Source: Gnetum montanum
Taxonomy: Eukaryota; Streptophyta; Gnetopsida; Gnetales; Gnetaceae
NCBI GenBank assembly: GCA_015680685.1
Contig: MNCI01015499.1
Location: 777,707 to 828,160, forward strand
Direction: 5' to 3'
Length of the DNA: 50,454 nt
Within the stretch, counting starts at the first letter, position 1. Each line of letters begins with the position of its first letter. The notes under the pieces are model-generated. The model saw only the letters and a list, made by a program, of their open reading frames with translations, did no database searches and was not told where the DNA came from. The translations under genes and the position numbers were made by a program. Shown here piece after piece: positions 35,689-46,856 of this stretch.

Positions 35689-36625
35689 AAATCTATAAAG
35701 TCACATTAAGATCAAGTATGTAGACTTTTGAATTTTAAAGTCTCTCATTAGTAGTATCTCTACTAGATGATAAATATCATAGGATATTAGCAATAACAAT
35801 AATTTTGTTTTAAATGAAGGACTTCTTGAAAAGTTTAAGAATTTTGGTCAATGGCCTTAACTTCTTTCAATCATCTCACACTCATTAAGGACATAAAGAT
35901 ATATTTTTCAATATTAAAAAAAAAACTTTCAAAGCCATTATATACCAAATAAATAATAGAAGCTAAATCATGGGTATGCAAATGTCTCAATATTAAGAAA
36001 TGGTGAACACTTACCAAACCTTACCTTGGAGACACTTTTCATTAATATACATTAACGTTTGTTGGTCATAGGCTATAACTTGACACCTTGGAAGATCAAG
36101 TGATATTTTCTTTGATGGCCAAAGAATCCAAAGGGTATCTATCCAAATAATTTTTTGTCTACTAATATTTATAAATAAAAACTAATCTACACTAAATTTA
36201 GCAAGCAATGGAATAAAGACTTACAATTACTTACCTTGCTTTTTAGCATGAACATGATTAATGGAGTTTGACATAAGGTCCTCCATCATAGAGTACCTCC
36301 TTACCATGCAACTTTCCTTTTATTTCATTAGGACTTTTGTATGTATCCTCAAACTCATATGAGATTTCTTCTTTGTCATGTTCATGTTCTTTAGAGTGGA
36401 GGACTCATAATTTTTAATAGTTATAGGTTCTAATCCCTTAATTTTATCAAAGACTGTCCCTTCCTTTTGTTCATTTGTTCTTCATGCTTTTGTACCTTGC
36501 AAGATACACTTATTAGACTCTTGAAAAGACTAAGTGGTCATGTTATTTTGCTCTATATATGGATGATAATATCCTTGTTCATGTCCACATACTTAACAAA
36601 AAAAATATAAAGTATCTCTAACTTG
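35689..36625 (-). other. Copia internal sequence between elements 2 and 3
   Basis: About 0.9 kb of AT-rich copia interior with no clear pol motif. A minus-strand stretch near 36570 reads C.LCGHEQGYYH, which is suggestive of a zinc-binding motif but too short to rely on. Confidence 0.5.
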
Positions 36626-36630
36626 GATAG

Positions 36631-37480
36631 TGATGAGCAGTGAACTACGCTCAACCATACGAATCACTAAGTGTTCATGCACGATTTGGTTGAATTCTGT
36701 GGACCCTTTGTCTTTCGGTACACTAGCCTTGAGGAAGTGAACTTGCCTTAATAGTCATTTGTTGTCTTCCCAATTACACTTGTGATATGCAAAGGTATGG
36801 TTAAGTGTAATCGAGGCATATGATTTTTATTATTTTTATGTTTTATGTTTTGGGTGCTTAAAATAAAATATGAAAGGAATGAAGTAATTTAATTGCTAAT
36901 TTAATCTAACTAACCAAGGTTTAACCAATCCTAACATAAGCATCTGGTCCCACTTTCTGTACACATCCTGAACACATATAACATTGCTAGGTTACCAAAC
37001 ATTAAGCATTATTGTGATTACCAAGCATCATGCACATGCTTGAAGTAGTCTTACTTATGTGCTTAATTAATTATTATTTAATCTAGCTTAATTTAAATTA
37101 ATTACTTAAAAGCATTAAATAAAATTATTGAAAACATTGAATGCATGAGAAAATATTTGATCTAGCCAAAGTGCTACAAGGTTTATCAGAAAGCTCATCT
37201 TTATTGTTGCACACACTATCATGCTTAGGTACAATAATGCTCAAATAAAGATTTGTACACTCAATGACTCCTCTATAGGCACTTGGGAAAATATTCAACT
37301 TTGGGGAAAGAAAAACCTACAAGATCTCTGCTACACTATGATAAAGATTTCCATAAATAGCATGGATGAGCACATATTTATAGGTGAAAACAGACACTAC
37401 ATTAACAAGGCCACATCAACACATCAAGTCATGCATTGATGGGGCCTATTAAATTTGTTAAAAATAATAAAAAACAAGGA
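36631..37480 (-). repeat. 3' LTR of element 3
   Basis: Starts TGATGAGCAGTG and shares the 'caaccatacgaatcactaag' and 'atttatagg' blocks with the 5' LTR. The right edge is uncertain (about 37440-37490) because the U3 end has diverged and no clean PPT is visible. Confidence 0.75.
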
Positions 37481-37989
37481 TTTTTCTCATGAAATGAGAG
37501 TTAAATGAAAGCCTAAGAAGCCATAACAAGATGAAATCATTAGAAGAGGGTTTTGAAGTTCAGAAAATTGAGAAATGATTTGAGAATGAGATTTGATGAA
37601 GAAAAATGCCTTAAGGAGCACATAGTTGGATGCATGATGGAGTGCATGAAATATTTGATTGTAGCAACTTCTAAGAGTAAGGAGCTTAACCAACCAAACC
37701 ATGATATATGCAAGTGGGTCCTCCCCATAGTGGCACATGCCCTATTTTGCCCTTACATAACCTCAACCAAGGAGTCTGTGGGCCCCATAGTTGATTAATG
37801 GTTATAAAAAGTTAAGTACCAAACCTGGAGAATCTATTTAAGAACTTCAACACATCAAACTAAGACATTGGGCAAAAACATGGACAATTGATAGTGAGGT
37901 AAGTTATAGAAGCATTGATGGATGATGAAGAGAGTGGAATGGAGTTGTTGGTCTTGGTCACATGAAGTCTCTTATGGAATTCATGGTTA

Positions 37990-39855
37990 AGTGACCCGTT
38001 CAGTAAGGTATTGCTCATATGGCTGTGGTGGACCTCCACTTGGATAATAAGCTTGTTGTTACTGGTGGAATTGCCTTGGACTACCTTGAGGATAAGGTAA
38101 TCTTCTAGGTGCTTGCCTTCTTACTAGTCTAAGATTCATCGCGTACACCCTAAACTCCTACAAGTGTGACATGACAAGGCAACATCCTTTAGGATGTTCA
38201 TATTGGCAGATGTGACACCCACCATTGTCATCTAATTTGACTTCATAACCTTTTTTATTGTAGTAGCTTTTCCCTTACCCCTTTGGTAGGCACATTCAAC
38301 TTCTTTTTATTCCTTACAGCCATGATCACTACTTTTTTCTTTGGATTCTTCTACAATTTTCATAGTAATTTGGAATTTTTTATTTAAAGAGTCCCATAAT
38401 TTATCAACCTTGGTTGATATACTAGAAATAAATTTTTGAATTGGCAAGGTTTTTCATTGCACCACCTCATCAAGTGATGCCTCCTCGTTGTCGCAAAATT
38501 GGAGCTTCCTTTTTCTAATAAAAGAATCATATTTACATTCCTTAATTATTTTTTATTTTCTTATCTCACCTTCTTCTTTTTCTACCTACTCTATCAACCT
38601 TTGGATTTGATGAACTCTAAGTTCTAATAGTCTTCCTTGGGCATAGACCCCAAGAGTTCTTCGTATTTTTGATATGAGTCCATCTATGATGTGGCGAAGT
38701 TGTTCTCGCTGAGAATAACCATGGCTAGGGCATCGGTGTATAAGAGAATAGTATTTGTCCATGGTAGCATCTAGGGGTTCATGTGTTCCTTGCTTCCATC
38801 CTTAGATTTTCCTTCTTAGATTAGATACTCAGGAGTATGTTTGATATTTGAACAACTCTAGCATTGTACTCCACCTATAGATGGATTTTGAGTCTAAGGA
38901 CCAATAATATCTTTCTTCTTTCTTGATGAGTGTCTTGGAAAATAACTTAATTTCTTTTAATCATTTTCAATATTCTATAAGGCACAAGAATTGTGAAAGA
39001 CTTGAAGATATGTTTGTAGATCATAGTTATATCCCCCCTCAAATTTGGGGATATTGTTCATGTCAAGTCACTTGATCTAACTATATTTCATATGTTTGCT
39101 TAGGATTTTTATTGCCTCTGCAATATTTAGCATAGTCTAAGTTGCTAGTAAAGGCTCATAATCATCATTATTTTGATGATGCCTATGATCTCCTCTACTA
39201 CCCCTTCGTTCATGGTAGGCCTGATGATTATCATCATCTTGTTGTTCACCTTCATCATGGTTGTTCTTTCTATGGCATTTGTTAGAAATAGAAGAGGAAG
39301 AAGAAGATGTAGATGAAGAGGATGAAAAGGGAGGAGGATAACCACCACCATGGTATTTTCCACCTCTACTATGCTCATCACGACCATGTTCATCAACTTT
39401 ATTATCATCTTGATGCTTGCCTAAGCTATTTCTTTGACTCCCATTTTGCCTAAACCCAAATTGCTGATAGTGGATTATAGATTCAGGTTCAAGCCCCCAT
39501 CATCACTATCAAAGGGTGGAGAATATTCATGTTGAGAAACCCTAGAGGAAGGATCCTCATTGTCATTTTGGTTGAGTAGGAAAAAGGGATTGGTTAACCG
39601 TTTCTCCTTTAAAGCCTCATGGTGCTTCTCCTGGTGTCGATCTCTCTTGCGTTGTGTTTTAGTGGGATGGTAGTCCTAGTAGTCATGGTCATACACAACG
39701 TACTCTTCTTGAAGATCTTGGATGTCCAACCTTATAAGAGCTTGGAGTAGCATCTTGGACATAAATCGATCAAGAGGCATTGCAATGTTTCCCTCCATAT
39801 CTTGCCATTGCAGTTATTCATCTTGATGTAGGATGAAGGTCAAGTCAGGCACCTA
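37990..39855 (-). pseudogene. gag: gag of element 3
   Basis: Minus-strand reading across many stops. N-terminal HQDE...W...MEGNIAMPLDRF..KMLLQALIRL (39850-39740) matches the element 1 gag N-terminus. Then come a Ser/Asp/His-rich linker (about 39600-39160, containing a run of serines), the capsid-like middle (WKQGTHEPLDATMDKYYSLIHRCPSHGYS, about 38810-38700, with YAQGRLLELR downstream), zinc-knuckle-like CHICQYEHPKGCC (about 38205-38165) and a Tyr/Pro/Gln tail with YYPSGGPP. The module order is complete, but the copy is heavily mutated. Confidence 0.82.
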
Positions 39856-40047
39856 GTGGTTTAGTATCATTGGCCCAATGAAAAGAAGAAATTTTGTAAT
39901 TAAAATAAGATATTAGTGTGCTTAAATTATTATATTTATTTTGAGAATGATTTTAACCTTAGGGTTCATCCAATGATGTTAATGATTTTCACCATGCTTA
40001 GATAGCCCATGTTAAAAAAGAAAAAAAGAGTTCTTGAAAATGGTGCT

Positions 40048-40918
40048 AATGATGAGTAGTGAATACCTCTACACTCAACCATACGAATCACTAAGCATTC
40101 ATTTAAAATTTAGTTAAATTTTGTGGACTCTTTGTTGTCTAGTACACTAGCCTCTAAGAAATGAACTTCCTCTAATAGTCATTCGTTGTCTTTCCAATTA
40201 CACTTGTGATATGCAAAGGTATGGTTAAGTGTAATCGAGGTGTATGATTTTTATTATTTTTATGTTTTATGTTTTGGGTGCTTAAAATAAAGGATGAAAG
40301 GAATGAAGTAATTTAATTTCTAATTTAATCTAACTAACTAACCAAAGGTTAACTAATACTAACATAAGCATTTGGTTCCACTTTTCATACACATCTTGAA
40401 CATGTATAACGCTATTGGGTTACCAAATGTTAAGCATTACTACGATTACCAAGTGTCATGTGCATGCTCAAAGTGGTCGTACTTATGTGCTTAATTAATT
40501 ACTATTTAATCTAGCTTAATTTAACTTAATTACTTAAAAGCATTAAATAAAATTGCTAAAAACATTGAATGCATGAGAAAATATTTAATCTAGTCAAAGT
40601 ACTACAAGGTTTATCAAAAATCTTGTCTTTATTACCACACACACTACCATGCTTAGGTACAATAGTGCTTGAATAAAGATCTATACACTCAATGACTCTT
40701 GCTGTAGGCACTTGGGAAAATATTCTAACTCTAGGGAAGAAAAATTACAAGAGCTCTACTACACTATGACAAAGATTTCCATAAGTACGATGGATGAGCA
40801 TGTATTTATAGGCAAAAATAGACACTACATCAATGGGGCCATGCCAGTGCATCAAATCATACATCGATGAGGCCTAGTCGATGAGGCCCGATCAATACAC
40901 CTAATTTACAATTCATCA
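40048..40918 (-). repeat. 5' LTR of element 3
   Basis: 871 bp, TGATGAGTAGTG...ATTCATCA. Minus-strand TATAAATA lies near 40804-40811. U3 lacks GATATCGCG palindromes and instead carries 'catcgatgaggcc'/'gtcgatgaggccc' repeats near 40862-40892, built around CATCGATG and TCGA palindromes. Confidence 0.85.
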
Positions 40919-40923
40919 GATAG

Positions 40924-41419
40924 GATTATCAAGCCTAGTCTTGTATCTTCTTTTAGATGATACTAAACTTGTACAAGTATTTTTTGGGAGACCTCCTCTT
41001 GATTGTTGGTTTTGTGCTAATTTTGAGACTTTTTCTCATTTTTACTCCTTGCAAATTATGTCTCCCTACACTTATGCTCATTCAAGTGGGTTAGTAATTG
41101 AACTTTAGGTTTTACGTTCGAGAGTTTCCTTTTTAAAGTAGAGCATAAAGTATAAATTTTAGAGATTTTTCTATGCAAATTTTTTTTTCCTTCTTAAGTA
41201 GATAGTATAGAGTAATAATTTCTTCATGTAATTGATTATATCTTTCATCAATTTTACCTTTAGATTCATCAAGGACTTCTATGGAATCTCCATTTGTGAG
41301 GACCATGCATATGAGATGTAAGTTCTTTGTAGCATCATATACCTCTTCTTCACTTTGATCATCATCCTGCTGGTGTAGAAGTTGCTCGTTTTGGACTCAG
41401 CTTTGGAGTAATCTTTCTT
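40924..41419 (-). other. Copia internal sequence downstream of gag
   Basis: About 0.5 kb of AT-rich sequence between the copia gag zinc knuckle and element 3. No protease or integrase motif is recognised. Confidence 0.5.
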
Positions 41420-42343
41420 TTGAAACTTGCAAGCACTAGGACATTCGAAGATCATATGGCCTCTTCCACCAAAAATCGAACATTCTATAAGAGATGCATC
41501 AATATTTGAATTTTTAAAATTCTTACCTTTTTCTTTACCTTTGGTGCTGGATTGATTTGAGCTTGATTGATTAAAGCTTTTGCCTTTTCTATCTAGTAGT
41601 CTTTGAACTCTCCTTGATAGGAGGGCTCATTCATCTTTACTATTAGCTTCTTGTTCAAGTGTCTTCTCCTCCTTTGATGAAGATTTGAGGATGATGGGCT
41701 TTTCTTTGATTTCAACTTCACTAATGAGATTCATCTCATAGGCAATAAGTGCACTTTGAAGCTCTTCAAATTTTAGCACTGAAAAGTTCCTAATTTCCTC
41801 CATGGATGTTACCTTAGGTCTAAATTCTGGTTGCAAGGTTCTTATCATCTTTATGATAACATCACTTTTGGGCAATACCTTACTAGTACCTCTAATTGCT
41901 ACAAATAGATCATTTGTCCTAGAGAAGTAATCATTAATTTTTTCTCCTGCCCTTATTTTTAATTTATCATATTCACTTTGCAACACTAGAAGTTTTGATT
42001 ATGTTACAATTGATGTACCTTCATTGGTTGCTTCTAATGTTTTCCAAATTTCTTTAGTAGTCTTACATCCAACTACTCTATCATATTTATATTTTCTAAA
42101 AGCATAATAAAGATAATTATTTGCTTTATAATCAAACATGAACCTATATCTTTCATCTTGCATCCATTTTCTTCTTGGGTTGGTAGTTGATGTATTGCTA
42201 TTCATGGTTGGTGCATAAGCTTCAAGAATAGATTCCTACACTTCGAATTCCATGGATTCAAAGAATGCTTGCATTCTTGTTTTATAATACATGAAGTTGA
42301 TCCCATCAAACATTAGTGGCTTGGTGTAGGATGTCCCTTCCAT
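41420..42343 (-). pseudogene. gag: Ty1/copia gag pseudogene
   Basis: Starts at the ATG at 42343 (MEGTSYTKPLMFDG.NF..), 42 bases beyond the PBS. Frames 42205-41999 and 41986-41627 carry the rest, separated by stops. FDYKANNYLYYA...KEIWKTLE and YDKLKIRAGEKINDYFSRT...LPKSDVIIKMIRTLQPEF match the UBN2-type gag domain of copia elements (KEAWD.L, Y...M...E.I.EY..R...L, ....LP......L). A zinc knuckle near 41485-41438 reads CSIFGGRGHMIFEC, with the second Cys changed to Phe. In a live element gag would form the particle; this one is broken by at least two stops. Confidence 0.85.
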
Positions 42344-42384
42344 TGTTCACTCTTGAGATGTGAAGCATGAAATTAAGAGTACCA

Positions 42385-42397
42385 GGCTTTGATACCA
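42385..42397 (-). other. Primer-binding site of the copia element
   Basis: Minus-strand TGGTATCAAAGCC is the initiator methionine tRNA complement typical of Ty1/copia elements (TGGTATCAGAGCC) with one change. It is two bases from the LTR edge. Confidence 0.85.
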
Positions 42398-42399
42398 CT

Positions 42400-43330
42400 T
42401 GAGGATTGAGAACTTAGAAGAGGAGTTGAATAAGTTCCCCAATTAAAATATCCAAGGAAACCAAAAATCATACATAATTTTTACATTATTCCCCAACTTT
42501 GGTACCTCCACACTTGAAGGATAGAATCCTTGCACCCCTCTAGACTTTGTTCCTTAGAAAAATGTGGTTTCAAGGATACCATAACCTTTACAAGATTTGA
42601 GCTCTGCTCAGAGTGTTTTCTCACTAGATAAACACTCAACCTCACAATGTGCCAACAAGTTGTAAATCTGGTTTAAAGGATCCCATAACCTTACAAAACA
42701 TGAGCTTTGCATTGGAGTGTTTTGCTGCTACAAAACAATTCAACCCTTCAAGGTTTTGACAAGCTCAGCGAAGATGCCTTCTAACAAGAATCATATCAAC
42801 ACTGCAAGGCTACAAAGAAAGAAGGAAAAAGATCAAGAAGAGAATTTAACTTGATTTACAAGGTCCTTGTAATGAAGCTCACTACATACAATACATTCAA
42901 ATGATGAATCAATGAAGAACAAAACCCAATTCTCTTTAAGTTGCCAAGGATTGATTTTTCAATGAATAGTGCTTGTTCTTTTTCCAAGAATTTCACTTTT
43001 TCTTATACCTTTTGAGCTTCTAAAAACTCCTCAAAATTCATGCAACATCTATGAAATGACTAACTTGGACATCTAATTCAAAGTTGAGACGTTTATCTAT
43101 AATCATCCTTAGTTCAAGAGAGACATCTTCCTAGAAATGTAGATGTCTACACTTAGACATATATCTTAGGAGGTAGATGTCTACTATCAATTGGAGACAT
43201 ATACTCTACAAGATCACTTTGAAGTTTTTGAATCGTGGCTCAACATGTTCTTTCTTGGTCCTACAAGAGTACAAGCACATTTCTACATTTTCCATTTTCT
43301 CTAAAGTTTTGACATACGAAAAGGACAATA
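42400..43330 (-). repeat. 5' LTR of the copia element
   Basis: About 931 bp, TGAGGATTGAG to ...GGACAATA in plus view. The terminal CAACA of the sister LTR is CAATA here. It preserves the uninterrupted target into which element 1 inserted in the sister LTR. It lacks about 165 bp present there. Confidence 0.85.
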
Positions 43331-43415
43331 GATTTAGCTCTTCTTATAGGAAAATGATAAAAAAAAAAACTCATGTAGCCAACCCCATTTTGTTGGGACA
43401 AGGATAGAATGATGA
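43331..43415 (+). pseudogene. RTE-type LINE, part 2 (C-terminus and tail)
   Basis: The frame SYRKMIKKKTHVANPILLGQG ends at a TAG at 43405-43407. This is the characteristic RTE C-terminus. It is the continuation of the frame broken at 17433 by the copia insertion, since the frame is kept when one copy of the TSD is removed. A short, degenerate ATGATG tail follows. Confidence 0.85.
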
Positions 43416-45229
43416 CCTATGTTAAGAATATTTTGTTACACATTTTTCTCTCCACCTAAAACTTTAGTCTTAATTACCTATAAATTTTACATCTTGAAAA
43501 TTTAAAGCCTAAAAATTAGACAAGTTTATTACAGTAGTAGGTTCTTTTTATTATTTTGTAGCTTATGATGAGGATATTTTATAGGGATCACATGTTCTAT
43601 TTTTCAATTTTTTTCTCAATTTGTTGTTATAGTTCAATAATCATTTGAATATCATGTTCTTTTTTAATATCTAATTTTGAATAGTAGGAAAACTTATCAT
43701 TTGTATTAAGATAGTAGTGATAATCATCTAGATAAAAAAGATAGATAATTTAAAATTATATGATCTCAAATTGTGATGCATTAGATTGTCCAAGGTAAAC
43801 TAGAACAACAAAATAAATTAACAAAAGCACATAATAATATGCCTTGAGAAAAAATGAGAAAAACCCTAGAAAGAAATAGGCTGCTAGTTCAATAGTATCA
43901 TAGTTGCAAAAAAAATAACTCAAAGAGAGAATTAAAAAATTAAAAAACTCTAAACTAGCTCTATGTCTTTTACAAATCCTTGTGCATATATGCATGGTTT
44001 GAAATAAGCATGAATAAGCATTATGAATTGGGTGTGAGCTTGATGTGAACTGGATGTTGATAGTAAATGTAAACTAAAGATGAACACTTTGCATAAATTT
44101 TTCTATAAAAATTAAAGACAAGATTACTACAAACATAATAAAAAGTACAATTTTTATTATCTTAGGTGTTATATTATCTTAGATAACACAAGTGAAGCAT
44201 ATTTTGCCTTCACTTTACAATATTTTAAATCAATATGATTGGCAATGGTTTACTTAGATTAAGCTTGGCAAAAACTATCACTGAATAACTCCATCTAAAA
44301 ATATAAAGTAATAGAAAATAGGAAGCTTTACTATCTAAATGCAAATAGAAAATAAATTTCTTAAGTAATTTTTAGATTGAGATTTAAAAATCAATGTTGT
44401 AAAACTAGTTCCATCATTATACCATTATTTTAAAAATATTGAATATAGGATTTTCAAAACCAAAATGTTGTTTCTGTACTCTCTATTATAATATATAGCT
44501 GATATGATACTTTAATAAAATTTAGGTAAGAACATAATGGTTAGCAATGTAATTTTAGCATGTAATTAGGGTTTTGTAAATGAGATCTTCTTGGTTTTAT
44601 TGTTACGATTTTGAGAAATTGAAGTTTATAAGAAACTAACAAACTACATTGTTCAATGTAGATCTCAAAGTGACTAGACACAACAATATTTATGTTGTAG
44701 TTAAATACACATAAATTTATTTATGAAACTGAAAATTTTATTATGTTTGTAGACCAAAAAATATTATTGGATAGCAAGTACCTTCATCTCATAGAAAATA
44801 AAAATAGATTCAGTAAAGTGACTAAGTGCAACTAGATGTAACAAAAATAAGTCATAAAAAATTTTGTTGTAATATTATATTTTTGATAGAGATGATTAGT
44901 TAAAGGACAAATAAGAAAGATATGGTACTCATTTTCAATATTTATTGAGGAAAGACTAAATGTGTGTTCTTCTCTAGGAAGATTAATCCATCCCCTAATT
45001 TCTATCATGAGTTGATGTGAACTTAAATGAAGCTTGATAATTAAGCTATGAGATCTAATTAGAATTTTAGTTGTAAGATAGAAAACTTCTGAATCAAGTT
45101 GATTACCTCTAATGTGTTCTAGGTAACATTTTTTCTTTTCTTCCAGATTTAATCATATTTTTCGATGCACTTTTTGTGTAACTTATGTATATGTTTAAGA
45201 TTATGTTGCACTTCTTCCAATGTGAGATT
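43416..45229. other. AT-rich stretch, nothing recognised
   Basis: About 1.8 kb without a gene, terminal repeat or motif I can support. The right end may be 3' sequence of the minus-strand LINE that becomes readable at about 45230. Confidence 0.5.
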
Positions 45230-46856
45230 TCATGTTTTTAGCCATTATATACCATCCTTGTTCTTTTGTATCTTCAAGAACAGTTGTGGAAAATTTAGCT
45301 TGCTTAGTTTCTAGTAGATTGTAAATATAGCTAATAAATTAACAAAGAGCTTGAGCTTCAGATGGGAGTAAATCTCATTCTAAAAGTAACCTATGATAAG
45401 GTGTTTGTATATTCACTTTTAATTCATCTAACAAAAATATTTTTTACATCCTTTCAATAGCTTGCCAATTTTTTGCACTAAGGCCTAACCTCTATACAGT
45501 ACATCCATATAATACTATAGGATAAATAATGACTTGAAAATTTTATTTTCTAACCTTCCATGCCCATAATCCTAATTATCTGAATTTTTAATAGCTCATA
45601 GAACCTTAATTGCTCATGCTATTTTATCCTTAACATAGTTATCCTATTTGTAATTGCTTGCATAATGGAGACCCAAATTTCTAAAAGAGTTTACTATTTC
45701 TATATTTGTAACTCGAAAATTAAAATTAAAATTTATATTTCTTATACCCCATATAATCATTTTTTATTTTTTCCACATTAAATTGAAGGCTAGAATTAAT
45801 TTTTTTTTTAGGATTTGCAACATATTTTGCATACCTTTCTTAGAATTAGAAACTAAAGCTACATCATTTGCATTAAGAAGTAGGTTCACTACATGGGATT
45901 CAATCTTGATAGCATGCTTATGATTTCTTATTTACATCCAATCTTGCAACTCATCAATAAAGAGACCAAAATAGTTGGGGATAACGAACATCCTTGTTTT
46001 ACTCCAATATTGCTTTGAAATTAAAAATTTTTCTATCATTTGTATTATTATCATCAACTATGTAGAGATGCCTAAACAATTTAGGTTCAATCACAAATTT
46101 TTACGGATCATTGAATCATATGCTCATGCAAAATTAACAAAGCAAATAAACAATTTTTTGTTAAGCTTTTTCATAGCTTCTATACAATATCTAAGTATAA
46201 TTAATTGGTTAATTGTGAAATGGTTCTACTTAAAACTAGCCTAACACATTACTATTATGCTTATGTTATTATATTCTGCCCAAGTGCCAAGCCTTTTTTA
46301 AAGAATAGTACATAACAACTTAGTAAAAATATTACTTAAAACAATCATGTGATAGTTCAAATTATTTTTATCATTTTTAAATATAAAAGCACAAACTTGC
46401 TAACTTTCCATCATTAATTCAATTCATTCTTCATAACCAAATTTAATTGATAACAAATTTCTTTATGAATGGAAGTTCCCACCCATTTAAGTAATTCAAC
46501 ATAGAAATCATAAGACTCAATAGCTTTTCCAATTTCCAATTTATTGATGCCTTTTGTTACTTCATTTAAAGTAAATTAGATAGAATCATGACAAGAGTTA
46601 AAATAGTAGTTAACAAATTTTCCTGAAAGGAGATTATTATACAATATGAACAAACTTCATGAAAAGAGAAATTAAGTGATGGAGAGACTTTGCATTGAAA
46701 ATATTTCTAAAATCTTTTAGACTTCTTTTTATTCATGTATGTAAAATGTTCCTATTTTTCTCAAATAAAAGTTTTTCTTCCTTTTTCTAATTAAGCATTT
46801 ATACAACCTAATCAAATTTTGTCTTTGATTTCTATTAGCAATTTTAATGTTCCTTC
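45230..46856 (-). pseudogene. Second LINE: degenerate non-LTR reverse transcriptase
   Basis: On the minus strand, across frameshifts: an N-terminal basic stretch (NRNQRQNLIRLYKCLIRKRKK, about 46840-46780), EVTKGINKLEIGKAIES...ELLK (about 46570-46480), IGVKQGCSLSPTIFGLFIDEL (about 46010-45945 after one frameshift), LLNANDVALVS (where LLYADDVALVS is expected, about 45890), and FRNLGLHYA (about 45680). These are the ordered RT blocks of a LINE different from the RTE copy. The YADD site has decayed to NAND. Its upstream part is cut off at 46856 by element 5. Confidence 0.78.

Larger units (their letters stand above)
36631..40918 (-). mobile_element. Element 3: compact gag-only LTR retrotransposon
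   Basis: 4,288 bp with a perfect TSD GATAG (36626-36630 and 40919-40923). 5' LTR 40048-40918, a degraded PBS beside 40047, gag about 39855-37990, 3' LTR from 36631 to about 37480. Nothing resembling protease, RT or integrase lies between gag and the 3' LTR. The structure LTR-gag-LTR is that described for TR-GAG non-autonomous retrotransposons. LTR termini (TGATGAG...TTCATCA) and gag place it in the same superfamily as elements 1 and 2. Confidence 0.88.
17434..43330 (-). mobile_element. Ty1/copia-type element, hosting three later insertions
   Basis: In element orientation (minus): 5' LTR 42400-43330, initiator-Met-type PBS TGGTATCAAAGCC (42385-42397), gag pseudogene (42343 down to about 41420), internal sequence, polypurine tract beside 25373, and 3' LTR 17434-25372. 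Flanks TATTT (17429-17433) and GATTT (43331-43335) are a 4/5 match for a TSD, and the interrupted RTE frame continues across them. Elements 1, 2 and 3 sit inside. Net of those, only about 4.1 kb of internal sequence remains (25373-27081, 35689-36625, 40924-42399). I recognise no integrase or reverse transcriptase in it. Confidence 0.85.

Noticed and set aside
36631-40918. Two solo LTRs rather than one element
   Set aside because: The matching GATAG duplication lies only at the outer edges and gag lies between, so it is one element.
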